Assembly (NCBI GenBank): GCA_030424845.1
Contig: JAUHWC010000003.1
Coordinates: 257,034 to 321,033 of the forward strand
From: Alphaproteobacteria bacterium
GTDB taxonomy: Bacteria; Pseudomonadota; Alphaproteobacteria; Sphingomonadales; Sphingomonadaceae
Length of the DNA: 64,000 nucleotides
Direction: 5' to 3'
Shown piece after piece: positions 1-12,081 of this stretch. The translations under genes were made by a program, and so were the position numbers. Position 1 is the stretch's first letter. The number at the start of each line of letters is the position of its first letter. The notes below the pieces were generated by a model. It did not search any database. It was not told the DNA's origin and was given only the letters and a program-made list of their open reading frames with translations.

Positions 1-2
1 GC

Positions 3-323
3 TACAATGACCGTTATGACAGGTATGACCGTCGCGGTTATGGTTCTTCGCGCCACAACGGCAATGCCGCGGTCGACCAGTGTATCCGCGCCGTCGAACG
101 CCGGGCCGAACGCTGGAGCGGTGCCCGCGCCGAAGTCACCCAGATCCGCGATGTCGATCGTGAACGCGGTGGCTGGGAAGTGAAGGGCCGGATCGCGGTC
201 CAGGATTACCGCCACAACGGCCGCCATTACCGCAACAACGGTTGGGATGAAGGCCGCTTCACCTGCGATATCCGTCGCGGACGGGTGGTCGATGTCGACT
301 TCCGCGGAATTCGCGGGCTCTGA
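3..323 (+). CDS. Secreted hypothetical protein, C-terminal part (5' end outside window)
   Basis: An open frame enters from the left edge and ends at TGA 321-323, giving 106 visible residues. It starts in a Tyr/Arg/Asp-rich stretch and then has a domain of the form AVDQCIRAVE...RDVDRERGGWEVKGRI...FTCDIRRGRVVDVDF. The next gene carries the same pattern (AVDMCVNQVE...RDARGWNVSGSL...FNCRIDNEGRIRSIDLG), including two matching Cys residues, so the two are tandem paralogues. I recognise no enzymatic motif. A role as a periplasmic or envelope protein is inferred from the signal peptide of the paralogue, because this gene's own N-terminus is missing. Confidence 0.75.
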   Translation, partial: YNDRYDRYDRRGYGSSRHNGNAAVDQCIRAVERRAERWSGARAEVTQIRDVDRERGGWEVKGRIAVQDYRHNGRHYRNNGWDEGRFTCDIRRGRVVDVDFRGIRGL

Positions 324-351
324 TCGAACCACATGATGAACTCCCTCGGCA

Positions 352-383
352 GGCGGTTCAGGCAAATGCAAGCCTGGACCGCC
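352..383 (+). terminator. Terminator-like hairpin between the two paralogues
   Basis: A 12-bp stem (352-363 with 372-383, one G-U wobble) closes an 8-nt loop, 29 bases after the stop codon of the first secreted gene. There is no T-tract after it, so it may instead protect a 3' end or attenuate read-through. Confidence 0.4.
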
Positions 384-444
384 TATCGCTTGTGGTAACG
401 ATGAATCCGCCCCCCAGATGTTGGGGCAATGAAAGGACCTGACG

Positions 445-1179
445 ATGGCCCTCCATTCTTCCCGCCTTGCCGCCTGCGCTGCGGCGCTTGCAGCCACTTC
501 CATGCTTGCCATGGCGTCCGCTGCGGCCGAGCTGCCGAGGATCCCCTCCAACCTTCCGGCCCACGCGACGAGCCATGACGGCTCTGCCGAGACGGCCGAT
601 GGCTGGCGTCGCCGCCATCACCGGCGCGGTGTCGATGCCGGGGACGTGATCGCCGGCGTGGTCGTGCTGGGGGCGATTGCCGCGATTGCCAGCTCGGCTT
701 CCAGCAGCCGGGATCGCGACCGGCGCCGCGAGGATGTACGCTATCGCGAGCCTGCCCCGCGCCAGGCGAGCTGGGGTTCGGGCGGGATCGACCGTGCGGT
801 GGACATGTGCGTGAACCAGGTCGAACGCGGCCGTGACCGGGTCGACAGCGTGGACAATGCCTCGCGCGATGCCCGTGGCTGGAACGTTTCCGGTTCGCTG
901 AGCAATGGCGAATATTTCAACTGCCGGATCGATAACGAAGGGCGCATCCGCTCGATCGACTTGGGCGACAATTTCTCCTCCTACGATGGCGCAGGTGCCC
1001 AGGCAGGCCCGCAGTGGAGCGACCAGGACTATGCCGCAGCGCGCGCCAGCGTGCGCGGGCAGGCTGTAGAGCCGGGCTATGACGGTTCGATCGATGCCGA
1101 CCTTGACGGCCCGCGTCCGGCCTATCCGGGTGGTCCGCTTCCGGGTGAGGAAGGTTACGAGGAAAGCTTCGGCGGCTGA
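445..1179 (+). CDS. Secreted hypothetical protein with glycine/alanine-rich hydrophobic segment
   Basis: A 244-residue protein with an N-terminal Sec signal peptide (Ala-rich core, likely cut after ASAAA near residue 28). A His/Arg patch (WRRRHHRR) is followed by a short hydrophobic segment, DVIAGVVVLGAIAAIASSAS, near residues 66-85, then an Arg/Asp-rich linker. The C-terminal domain, with two Cys, resembles that of the preceding partial gene. The ATG follows an AAAGGAC ribosome site at a suitable distance. The C-terminus is acidic and Gly/Pro-rich. No known family is recognised beyond the paralogy; an envelope or periplasmic location is inferred. It converges on the TRIC-like gene with only 6 bases between the stops. 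Confidence 0.8.
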   Translation: MALHSSRLAACAAALAATSMLAMASAAAELPRIPSNLPAHATSHDGSAETADGWRRRHHRRGVDAGDVIAGVVVLGAIAAIASSASSSRDRDRRREDVRYREPAPRQASWGSGGIDRAVDMCVNQVERGRDRVDSVDNASRDARGWNVSGSLSNGEYFNCRIDNEGRIRSIDLGDNFSSYDGAGAQAGPQWSDQDYAAARASVRGQAVEPGYDGSIDADLDGPRPAYPGGPLPGEEGYEESFGG

Positions 1180-1185
1180 TCGCCG

Positions 1186-1860
1186 TCAGCCTTCTGCATC
1201 CGTCGTCTTGTCCGAAGCCTGCGCGCGCGCAAGGTCCTTGTCCCGCGAATAGGCCGGCAGGGCGAGGTTGTAGCGGATGGCGGCAGCGCGCAGCATGAAT
1301 CCGGCCAGGCCCGCACCAATCCAGACCGGAACGCGCGGCAGGCCTGCCACTTCCCCGATCACGGCGAGCGTGGCGGAAAGGGCTGCTGCCGTGATGTAGA
1401 GTTCCGGCCGCATCAGGATCGAGGGGCGACCTGCCACGACGTCGCGCAGGATACCGCCGACACAGCCTGTGACGATCCCCATCAGGATGGAAGTGACCGG
1501 CGGAACGCCATAGCTCATCGCCTTGGCTGCGCCGATCACGGCATAGCCGGTAAGGCCCGCGCCATCGGCGAATTCCAGCACCTTGCCTTCCCACCAGCGG
1601 GTGGGCGTGAACCATGCGATCAGCGATACGGTGAGGCAGGCCGGCGCCACCCAGAAGTCTCCTATCCAGAACACTTCGGCACCGATCAGCAAGTCGCGAA
1701 CAGTGCCGCCGCCCACGCCAGTCACCAGCGCGAAAAAGGCCATGGTCACGAAGGTCTGTCGCTCCTTCGCCGCCAGCAGCGCTCCGGAAAAGGCGAACAC
1801 GGCCACGCCGAGGATATCCAGCACATCGAGCAGCGGGGTCAGGACGATCGTATCGTTCAT
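1186..1860 (-). CDS. TRIC/UPF0126-family (YicG-like) membrane protein
   Basis: A 224-residue polytopic membrane protein. The start is MNDTIVLTPLL; a longer in-frame extension lies inside the PepSY gene and is rejected. Two repeated modules carry GGGTVRDLL and GGILRDVV, the duplicated glycine-rich signature of the UPF0126/TRIC (trimeric intracellular cation channel-like) family, with about seven hydrophobic helices overall. Bacterial members are cation channels or, as YicG-type proteins, have been linked to small-solute transport; which applies here is unknown. The ATG overlaps the stop of the upstream PepSY gene by 4 bases, so translation is probably coupled. It is the last gene of the long minus-strand run. 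Confidence 0.9.
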   Translation of the reverse strand: MNDTIVLTPLLDVLDILGVAVFAFSGALLAAKERQTFVTMAFFALVTGVGGGTVRDLLIGAEVFWIGDFWVAPACLTVSLIAWFTPTRWWEGKVLEFADGAGLTGYAVIGAAKAMSYGVPPVTSILMGIVTGCVGGILRDVVAGRPSILMRPELYITAAALSATLAVIGEVAGLPRVPVWIGAGLAGFMLRAAAIRYNLALPAYSRDKDLARAQASDKTTDAEG

Positions 1861-2552
1861 GTGCGGGCCTTGATGCGCGCCTTGCGCCTGCGGAACATCA
1901 GGATGCAGCCCAGCAGCGATCCGATCACCCCCAGCGCGGCGAAGATGATCAGGATCGGATGCGACGTGTCCTCGCGTTCCTGCAAATCCATGATGTGCAG
2001 GCCCCACATGAAATCGAACACCCGCCACCAGGCGGACCGGATCGCCACCACCTCACCGGTGGAAGCGCGCATGTAGACATTGGTGCCGTCCGAATAATGC
2101 GCTTGCCATGCGGCAAAGGGTGCGCGCAGGTCCATCGGCGAGACATCCTCGGGGAAATAGGTGACGCCTTCCAGCGTGCCTTCCCCGGCATAGGCAGCCT
2201 CGGCGATGCGCCGGGCCTCGCTCTCGATCAGCGGCGGGATCAGCGAGCCGTCACGCGCGGAATAGCGGAAACGGCCGCCATCGGGTTCGCTCACGATCCA
2301 TGCCGGGCCATCCACCTGCTGGATCAACGCGATGCTGCTGGCGGTGCCGATCTTTGCGGCGGGGAAGACCAGCCCTTCGGCTTCGATCAGCGCAGGTTCC
2401 GCCCGCAGGTGGTCGCCGCGCACCTCCTCGATGGGACGGGCGACCATGACCAGGCCGGTAACCGTCCACATCAGGATGGGCACGCCCACCAGCCAGCCCA
2501 GCCAGATGTGCCATTTGGCGAAACGTTGCATGAAGCGCTGACGAGCCATCAT
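1857..2552 (-). CDS. PepSY-associated TM helix domain protein
   Basis: A 231-residue inner-membrane protein with one hydrophobic helix near the N-terminus (about 14-36, beginning WHIWLGWLVG) and one near the C-terminus (about 197-219), followed by a basic tail (RRRKARIKAR). The long segment between them should be periplasmic. The WHxWLGW start and PepSY-like periplasmic part fit the PepSY-associated TM family, often linked to redox or siderophore-reductase systems. It overlaps the TRIC-like gene by 4 bases and lies 15 bases after the VOC gene. Its function is not known from sequence. Confidence 0.8.
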   Translation of the reverse strand: MMARQRFMQRFAKWHIWLGWLVGVPILMWTVTGLVMVARPIEEVRGDHLRAEPALIEAEGLVFPAAKIGTASSIALIQQVDGPAWIVSEPDGGRFRYSARDGSLIPPLIESEARRIAEAAYAGEGTLEGVTYFPEDVSPMDLRAPFAAWQAHYSDGTNVYMRASTGEVVAIRSAWWRVFDFMWGLHIMDLQEREDTSHPILIIFAALGVIGSLLGCILMFRRRKARIKART

Positions 2553-2567
2553 GCAGGCCTACACGTG

Positions 2568-2996
2568 TTAGTCCGTCGCGAACAGCTTGGACCTGTCGGC
2601 AAAGGCCTTCATCTCGATGGCGTTGCCGCTGGGATCGCGGAAGAACATCGTCGCCTGCTCGCCCGGCTGGCCCTTGAAGCGGATGTAGGGCTCGATCACG
2701 AACCGCGTGCCGGCAGCCTTCAGGCGGTCTGCCAGTTCCTGCCATTCGGGCATGGTGAGAACGATGCCGAAATGCGGAACGGGAACGCCGTGGCCATCCA
2801 CCGGGTTGCTCGCCTCGTCACGCTTGTCGCAACCCGGGACGAGGTGGGTGACGATCTGGTGGCCGTAGAAGTCGAAATCCACCCATTGTTCCGCCGAGCG
2901 CCCTTCCGGGCAGCCCATCACGCCGCCCCAGAATTCACGCGCCATGGCGATGTCATGCACGGGAAAGGCGAGGTGGAAGGGAGACAGTTCGGCCAT
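2568..2996 (-). CDS. VOC (glyoxalase/dioxygenase superfamily) protein
   Basis: A 142-residue cytosolic protein with the two beta-alpha-beta-beta-beta halves of the vicinal-oxygen-chelate fold. The first half starts PFHLAFPVHDIAMAREFW, and the C-terminal strand reads FFRDPSGNAIEMKAF. Candidate metal ligands are His in the first strand, His in VPHFGIVL and Glu in AIEMK. The substrate cannot be told from sequence. It lies 10 bases after lpd, so it is probably co-transcribed with the 2-oxoglutarate dehydrogenase genes, and this may be a positional association only. Confidence 0.85.
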   Translation of the reverse strand: MAELSPFHLAFPVHDIAMAREFWGGVMGCPEGRSAEQWVDFDFYGHQIVTHLVPGCDKRDEASNPVDGHGVPVPHFGIVLTMPEWQELADRLKAAGTRFVIEPYIRFKGQPGEQATMFFRDPSGNAIEMKAFADRSKLFATD

Positions 2997-3006
2997 CGTG
3001 GCCTCC

Positions 3007-4404
3007 TTACATGTGGATCGGCTTGCCCCGCACCGCCATCGCCGCTTCCTTGATCGCTTCGGAATGCGTCGGGTGGGCGTGGCAAGTGTAGGCGATGTCC
3101 TCGCTCAGCGCGCCGAATTCCATGGCCTGTGTTGCCTGCGCGATCATGGTGCCGGCGACAGAGGCGATGCACCATACGCCCAGCACGCGATCCGTTTCCG
3201 CATCGGCGATGACCTTCACGAAACCGTCCGGCTCGTGGTTGGTCTTGGCGCGGCTGTTGGCGAGCATGGGGAACTTGCCGACCTTGATCTCGCCCTGTTC
3301 CCTGGCTTGCTCTTCGGTCAGGCCGACGCCGGCGATTTCGGGCCAGGTATAAACGACCCCGGGGATGAGATCGTGGTTCACGATGCCGATCTGGCCCGCA
3401 ATCCATTCTGCCACGGCGATGCCTTCATCCTCGGCCTTGTGGGCAAGCATGGGGCCGGGCACCACGTCACCGATCGCGCGCACGCCGGGAACGGAGGTGC
3501 GAAACTGGCCGTCCACCTCGATCTGGCCGCGCTGGTTGGTTTCGAGGCCGATATTCTCCAGTCCAAGGCCTTCGGTGTTGGGCTTGCGGCCGATGGACAC
3601 CAGCACGCAATCGGCCTTCAGCACTTCCTCTTCGCCGCCCGCCGCGGGTTCCACGGTGACGGTGGCGGTCTTGCCGCGCACGGAGACGCCGGTGACCTTG
3701 GTCGCCAGCTTCAGTTCCATGCCTTGCTTCTTGAAGATCTTGGCGGCTTCCTTGCGGATATCGTCATCCATGCCGGGCAGCAGCTGGTCGAGATATTCGA
3801 CCACGGTGACCTGCGCGCCAAGGCGGCGCCACACGCTGCCCAGTTCCAGCCCGATCACACCGCCACCGATGACGATCATGTTCTTGGGCACCTTGGGCAG
3901 TTCCAGCGCGCCGGTGGAATCGACCACCACGCCCTTTTCATTGTCAATCTCGACACCCGGCAGCGGGGTGACGGAAGATCCGGTGGCGATCACCACTTCC
4001 TTCGCAGTGTGCGCCTTGCCGTCCACTTCAACGGTATGCGCGTCCTTGAAGGTGGCGTGGCCCTTCAGCCAGGTGACCTTGTTCTTCTTGAACAGGAACT
4101 CGATCCCGCCGGTCAGCTGGGCAACGGCATCGCGGCGCTGGCCGTGCATGGCTTCGAGGTTGAGCTTGGGCGTGACCTCGATGCCCATCTTGGCCATCGC
4201 ACCATTGGCTGCCGCATCGAAGTATTCGGACGCATGCAACATCGCCTTGGACGGGATGCAGCCGACATTGAGGCAGGTGCCGCCCAGCGTCGCGCGGCTT
4301 TCCACGCATGCCGTCTTAAGCCCCAGCTGCGCCGCGCGAATGGCCGCGACATAGCCGCCGGGACCGGCACCGATGATGAGGACGTCGAAATCGTATTCAG
4401 CCAT
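3007..4404 (-). CDS. lpdA: Dihydrolipoyl dehydrogenase (E3)
   Basis: A 465-residue FAD flavoprotein, standard length for E3. It reoxidises the dihydrolipoyl arms of E2 and passes electrons to NAD+. The FAD motif GAGPGG lies near residue 12, the redox-active disulfide is CLNVGC (Cys44 and Cys49), and the NAD-binding motif GGGVIGLELG is central. The C-terminal HPTHSE carries the catalytic His-Glu pair. It sits 10 bases downstream of sucB in the order sucA-sucB-lpd, so this copy most likely serves the 2-oxoglutarate dehydrogenase complex. Confidence 0.97.
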   Translation of the reverse strand: MAEYDFDVLIIGAGPGGYVAAIRAAQLGLKTACVESRATLGGTCLNVGCIPSKAMLHASEYFDAAANGAMAKMGIEVTPKLNLEAMHGQRRDAVAQLTGGIEFLFKKNKVTWLKGHATFKDAHTVEVDGKAHTAKEVVIATGSSVTPLPGVEIDNEKGVVVDSTGALELPKVPKNMIVIGGGVIGLELGSVWRRLGAQVTVVEYLDQLLPGMDDDIRKEAAKIFKKQGMELKLATKVTGVSVRGKTATVTVEPAAGGEEEVLKADCVLVSIGRKPNTEGLGLENIGLETNQRGQIEVDGQFRTSVPGVRAIGDVVPGPMLAHKAEDEGIAVAEWIAGQIGIVNHDLIPGVVYTWPEIAGVGLTEEQAREQGEIKVGKFPMLANSRAKTNHEPDGFVKVIADAETDRVLGVWCIASVAGTMIAQATQAMEFGALSEDIAYTCHAHPTHSEAIKEAAMAVRGKPIHM

Positions 4405-4414
4405 TATCTCTTCC

Positions 4415-5650
<1,236 letters not shown>

Positions 5651-5661
5651 GAGTTGTGTCC

Positions 5662-8493
5662 TCAGCCCTTCTTGGTTCGGGATTTGGTGGTGTTGCCGCG
5701 GGTGGAAAGTCCCAAGGCGACGGAAACGAGCGACTGCTGCTGCGCCTGGTGGCGGGCAGCAAATCCGGTGGCGGGCGATGCGGCGGGTTCACGGCCCGCA
5801 TAGCTGGGGCGCATGCCCTTGTGCCCGGCGGCTGTCAGCGCATCCTCGATCCGGCTTTCGACGAAGAACCAGGCCCCGTTGTTCTTCGGTTCTTCCTGGC
5901 ACCAGACCACTTCCTGGAGGTTGGTCATGCGCTTCAGGCGCACGGCCAGCGGTTCGCCGGGGAAGGGATATAGCTGCTCGAGACGGACGATGGATACATC
6001 GTCGATGCCTTCCTCGTCACGCTTCTCCATCAGGTCATAGGCGACCTTGCCGCTGCACAGCACGAGGCGCTTCACCTTCTTGTCGGGGATATCGGTCTTG
6101 TCCGACAGGATCCGCATGAAGTGGCTGTCACCCATGAAGTACTGCGCATCGCTCTTGGCCAGCGGGTGGCGCAGCAGGCTCTTGGGGGTCATGATGACCA
6201 GCGGCTTGCGGAAGGGGCGCAGCATCTGCCGGCGCAGAACGTGGAAATAGTTGGCCGGGCTGGTGATGTTGCACACCTGGATATTGTCGTTCGCGCACAG
6301 CTGCAGGAAGCGTTCGAGGCGGGCAGAGGAGTGTTCCGGTCCCTGGCCCTCGAAACCGTGCGGCAACAGCATGACAAGGCCGTTGGCGCGCAGCCACTTC
6401 ACCTCGCCCGCGGCGATGAACTGGTCGATCATGGTCTGCGCGCCGTTGGCAAAGTCACCGAACTGCGCTTCCCACATCACCAGCGTCTTGGGATCGGCAC
6501 CGGCAAAGCCGTATTCGAAGCCCAGCACGCCGAATTCCGACAGGGTCGAGTCATACACCTCGAACTTGCCATGGGGCAGGGTGGAGAGGGGGATGTATTT
6601 CTCTTCGGTCTGCTGGTCGACCCAGATCGCGTGGCGCTGGCTGAAGGTGCCGCGGCCCGAATCCTGCCCGGACAGGCGCACGCCGAAGCCTTCGGTAACC
6701 AGGCTGCCGAAGGACAGCGCCTCCGCCGTTGCCCAGTCGAATCCCTCGCCGCTGGCGAACATTTCCTTCTTGGCATCGATCACGCGTTGCAGCGTGCGGT
6801 GGATCGCCAGGTCCTCGGGCACGGTGGTCAGCGTGCGGCCGAGGCTCTCGAACAACTTGGGTTCGATCGCGGTATGCACGTTGCGGCGCGCGGTTTCCGG
6901 GTCTGCCGGCTTGTGCAGGCCGGACCAGCGACCGCCGAACCAGTCCGCCTCGTTCGGCTTGTAGCTCTTGCCTGCCTCGAACTCCTGGTCGAGCACGGCG
7001 GTGAACTTGTCCTCTTCCTCGCCGGCCCAGTCCTTGTCGATCACGCCTTCTGCCACGAGGCGGTTGGCGTAGACCTTGCTGACCTTGGGATGCTTCCTGA
7101 TCTCGGAATACATCAGCGGCTGGGTGAACATCGGTTCGTCACCCTCGTTGTGGCCGAAGCGGCGATAGCACCACATGTCGATCACGATGTCGCGCTTGAA
7201 CTTCTGGCGGTATTCGATGGCCAGCTTGCAGGCGAAGGTCACCGCTTCGGGATCATCGCCGTTCACATGCAGGATGGGTGCCTGCACGCCCTTGGCCACG
7301 TCCGACGGGTAGGGTGACGATCTGGCGAATTTCGGACTGGTCGTAAAACCGATCTGGTTATTGATCACGAAGTGGATGCAGCCGCCGGTGGAATAGCCGC
7401 GCACGCCGGAAAGGCCGAAGCATTCCCACACCACGCCTTGACCGGCGAATGCGGCATCGCCGTGGATCAGCACAGGCAGTACCTTTTCGTGCTTGGACAG
7501 GTCGTCATGCATTGCCTGCTGCGCGCGCACCTTGCCCAATACCACGGGGTTGACCGCTTCCAGGTGGCTGGGGTTGGGTACCAGGCTCATGTGCACCTTC
7601 ACCCCGTCGAACTCGCGGTCGGTGCTGGTGCCAAGGTGATACTTCACGTCACCCGAGCCGCCGACATCATCGGGGTTGGCGCTGCCACCGGAGAATTCGT
7701 GGAAGATCACGCGATAGGGCTTGGCCATCACGTTTGCGAGCACGTTCAGGCGGCCGCGGTGGGCCATGCCGTAGACGATCTCGCGCACGCCCATGGCGCC
7801 GCCATACTTGATCACCGCTTCCAGCGCGGGGATCATGGATTCGCCGCCATCCAGGCCGAAGCGCTTTGTGCCGACATATTTCTTGCCGAGGAACGCCTCG
7901 TACTGCTCGCCGCGGATCACGGCCGACAGGATGGCGCGCTTGCCCTCCGGCGTGAACTCCACGACCGTATCGGGCAGCTCGAACTTCTCCTGCAGGAAAC
8001 GACGCTCGGTCGTGTCCGTGATGTGCATGTATTCGATGCCGACATGGCCGCAATAGGTGCTGCGCAGTGCCTTGTAGAGATTGCCCACGGTGACCCATTC
8101 GAAGCCGAAGGCACCGCCAACATAGACCTCGAGGTCCTCCTGCCCGCCGAAACCGTGCCATTCCAGCGTCAGGTCCCTCGGTTGCTCGCGATGCGACAGG
8201 CCCAGCGGATCGAGATCCGCGGCCAGGTGGCCGCGCACGCGGTAGAGGCGGATCAGCATCATGGCGCGGATGGATGCGTCGCACGCCTTCTCGATCGCAG
8301 CCGGATCGGCGGGCTTGCCGGCCTTGGCCGCGGCTTCCTTGATCGCCACCGCCATGTTCGTCGGGTCCATCGCCTCGACCAGGTCAGGCTCGGCATCGAC
8401 CAGCGGCCACTTGGCATTGCCCCAGCTGGGGCCTGGCTGCGGACCGTCCTGATCGGACAGTTCGGGGAGGAAATCCTGCGCTTCGTTACCCAT
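5662..8493 (-). CDS. sucA: 2-oxoglutarate dehydrogenase E1 component
   Basis: A 943-residue thiamine diphosphate enzyme that decarboxylates 2-oxoglutarate and succinylates the lipoyl group of E2. Length matches the family. Visible signatures are the N-terminal [14 protein letters not shown] segment, the [15 protein letters not shown] region, [11 protein letters not shown], the ThDP site around [12 protein letters not shown], and the C-terminal transketolase-like part ([28 protein letters not shown] in pieces). The C-terminus is basic (TKSRTKKG). It follows sucD by 35 bases and precedes sucB by 11, so these genes form an operon. Confidence 0.98.
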   Translation of the reverse strand: MGNEAQDFLPELSDQDGPQPGPSWGNAKWPLVDAEPDLVEAMDPTNMAVAIKEAAAKAGKPADPAAIEKACDASIRAMMLIRLYRVRGHLAADLDPLGLSHREQPRDLTLEWHGFGGQEDLEVYVGGAFGFEWVTVGNLYKALRSTYCGHVGIEYMHITDTTERRFLQEKFELPDTVVEFTPEGKRAILSAVIRGEQYEAFLGKKYVGTKRFGLDGGESMIPALEAVIKYGGAMGVREIVYGMAHRGRLNVLANVMAKPYRVIFHEFSGGSANPDDVGGSGDVKYHLGTSTDREFDGVKVHMSLVPNPSHLEAVNPVVLGKVRAQQAMHDDLSKHEKVLPVLIHGDAAFAGQGVVWECFGLSGVRGYSTGGCIHFVINNQIGFTTSPKFARSSPYPSDVAKGVQAPILHVNGDDPEAVTFACKLAIEYRQKFKRDIVIDMWCYRRFGHNEGDEPMFTQPLMYSEIRKHPKVSKVYANRLVAEGVIDKDWAGEEEDKFTAVLDQEFEAGKSYKPNEADWFGGRWSGLHKPADPETARRNVHTAIEPKLFESLGRTLTTVPEDLAIHRTLQRVIDAKKEMFASGEGFDWATAEALSFGSLVTEGFGVRLSGQDSGRGTFSQRHAIWVDQQTEEKYIPLSTLPHGKFEVYDSTLSEFGVLGFEYGFAGADPKTLVMWEAQFGDFANGAQTMIDQFIAAGEVKWLRANGLVMLLPHGFEGQGPEHSSARLERFLQLCANDNIQVCNITSPANYFHVLRRQMLRPFRKPLVIMTPKSLLRHPLAKSDAQYFMGDSHFMRILSDKTDIPDKKVKRLVLCSGKVAYDLMEKRDEEGIDDVSIVRLEQLYPFPGEPLAVRLKRMTNLQEVVWCQEEPKNNGAWFFVESRIEDALTAAGHKGMRPSYAGREPAASPATGFAARHQAQQQSLVSVALGLSTRGNTTKSRTKKG

Positions 8494-8528
8494 GTCGGCT
8501 ACTCGCTAGAGAGGAGGGGGAGGCGGTT

Positions 8529-9419
8529 CTACGCCAGCTCTTTGAGAAGAGCGTCCAGGGTGGTGCCAAGTTCCGAAGGAGACGGCGAGACACGGATGCC
8601 CGCGGCTTCCATGGCCGCGATCTTGTCTTCCGCGCCGCCTTGTCCGCCGGACACGATGGCGCCGGCATGGCCCATGCGGCGGCCCGGAGGCGCCGTGCGG
8701 CCGGCGATGAAGCCGACCATCGGCTTGGAGCGGCCCTTGGCGGCTTCCTGCTTGATGAATTCGGCAGCTTCTTCCTCGGCGCTGCCGCCGATTTCGCCGA
8801 TCATGATGATCGACTTGGTGTCATCATCGGACAGGAACAGGTCGAGCACGTCGATGAAGTTGGTGCCGTTCACAGGGTCACCGCCGATGCCCACGGCAGT
8901 CGTCTGGCCAAGGCCGACGGCAGTGGTCTGGTGCACCGCTTCATAGGTGAGCGTGCCCGAGCGGCTGACAACGCCGACCGAGCCCTTGGAGAAGATCGAT
9001 CCGGGCATGATGCCGATCTTGCATTCGCCGGGGGTGAGCACGCCGGGGCAGTTCGGGCCGATCAGGCGCGACTTGGAGCCGGACAGCGCGCGCTTCACCT
9101 TCACCATGTCGAGCACGGGAACGCCTTCGGTGATCGCCACGATCAGCTCGATCTCGGCCTCGATGGCTTCCAGGATCGCATCAGCCGCGAAGGGCGGCGG
9201 CACGTAGATGCACGATGCGGTGGCACCGGTGGCTTCCCTGGCATCGCGCACGGTGTTGAACTGCGGCAGGCCGAGGTGCTCGCTGCCACCCTTGCCCGGC
9301 GTCACGCCCGCAACCATCTGCGTGCCGTAATCCAGCGCCTGCTGCGTGTGGAACGTACCGGTGTTGCCGGTCATCCCCTGGGTGATGACCTTGGTGTTCT
9401 TGTCTACGAGGATGGACAT
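8529..9419 (-). CDS. sucD: Succinyl-CoA synthetase (succinate-CoA ligase) alpha subunit
   Basis: A 296-residue alpha subunit. It binds CoA through the N-terminal Rossmann-like domain ([20 protein letters not shown]) and carries the phosphorylated His in the motif [33 protein letters not shown] is also typical. The reaction links succinyl-CoA cleavage to nucleoside triphosphate formation. The partner beta subunit gene (sucC) is not adjacent and is absent from the window, although many alphaproteobacteria keep sucC directly upstream. The gene sits 30 bases after a secreted-protein gene that follows mdh. Confidence 0.97.
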   Translation of the reverse strand: MSILVDKNTKVITQGMTGNTGTFHTQQALDYGTQMVAGVTPGKGGSEHLGLPQFNTVRDAREATGATASCIYVPPPFAADAILEAIEAEIELIVAITEGVPVLDMVKVKRALSGSKSRLIGPNCPGVLTPGECKIGIMPGSIFSKGSVGVVSRSGTLTYEAVHQTTAVGLGQTTAVGIGGDPVNGTNFIDVLDLFLSDDDTKSIIMIGEIGGSAEEEAAEFIKQEAAKGRSKPMVGFIAGRTAPPGRRMGHAGAIVSGGQGGAEDKIAAMEAAGIRVSPSPSELGTTLDALLKELA

Positions 9420-9449
9420 GGTGCTTCCTTGTGCGGTTAATTCGTGTGT

Positions 9450-11334
<1,885 letters not shown>

Positions 11335-11402
11335 TTATGATATCAGTTCGCAATAGCATTAAATGGGGCGTGAATTTGGAAATTCGCGCCAGATTGGCGG
11401 CT

Positions 11403-11898
11403 TCAGCCAGCCAGCTGGGTGGGTGAGAAGTTGTCTGTCTCGTCCTTCAGCAGTTTCAGGGCAAGGTGTTCGGGCACGGCGCAGCTGAAGTGGTACCCCT
11501 GGCACAGCGTGCAGCCGTCTTCGCGCACCGCTTGCACCTGCTCCGCGGTCTCCAGCCCTTCGGCGACGATCTCCATGCCCAGTGTCGAGCCCATCTCCGC
11601 GACGGCCCGAATGATCGCATCGTTGCGGCGGCCGATATGCGCGCCGGAAACGAAGCTGCGGTCAACCTTGATGGCGCGGAGGGGATATTTGTTGATGTAG
11701 TGCAGCGAGGACAGTGTCAGCCGATCTATCAGAATTCTGCACGCGTTCCTGCGCTTGAGGGGGCACGGAAACAGACAATTGCTCAGCTACCGAGGCAAGT
11801 GGTTCAATGCGCGGTTCCCCGGAGGACTGCGCGTGTGCAGGCACTGCGAAAAGGATGGCCAAGGCAACGCCAGTGTAGTGTCGGTTGCGAGAATGCAT
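11403..11898 (-). pseudogene. Remnant of an EAL-domain (c-di-GMP phosphodiesterase-type) gene
   Basis: Two fragments lie in different frames. At 11898 an ATG opens a signal-peptide-like N-terminus ([20 protein letters not shown], cut after AHAQ) that runs on out of frame. From about 11735 down to 11403 another frame encodes the end of an EAL domain: SSLHYINKYPLRAIKVDRSF, then EIVAEGLETAEQVQAVREDG, then CQGYHFSCAVP, ending DNFSPTQLAG. The EAL signature and first metal ligands are missing. This looks like an internal deletion that fused a secreted or sensor N-terminus to the tail of an EAL domain out of frame. It is unlikely to be active. Confidence 0.75.
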
Positions 11899-11997
11899 CT
11901 TGGGTAACTCCTTCCAAAGAGAGGGATCAAAACACATTGCGAAGGGCAAAACGCGTAACACAGATCACGCCATGGGCGCTTCGCGCTGGACCGATGT

Positions 11998-12012
11998 GAA
12001 CATTTGCGGAAC
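11998..12012 (+). promoter_or_regulatory. SOS box (LexA site) upstream of uvrA
   Basis: GAAC, seven bases, GAAC, which is the alphaproteobacterial LexA site GTTC-N7-GTTC read on the other strand. It lies 70 bases before the uvrA start codon, where LexA could block the promoter. The assignment rests on the exact motif and position. Confidence 0.8.
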
Positions 12013-12081
12013 ATTGGTTCTTTGTGGGCCTGAACCAAAGGCCTGCTGGACTCTTCGCAGCAAAGGCACCACATCGCCCAT

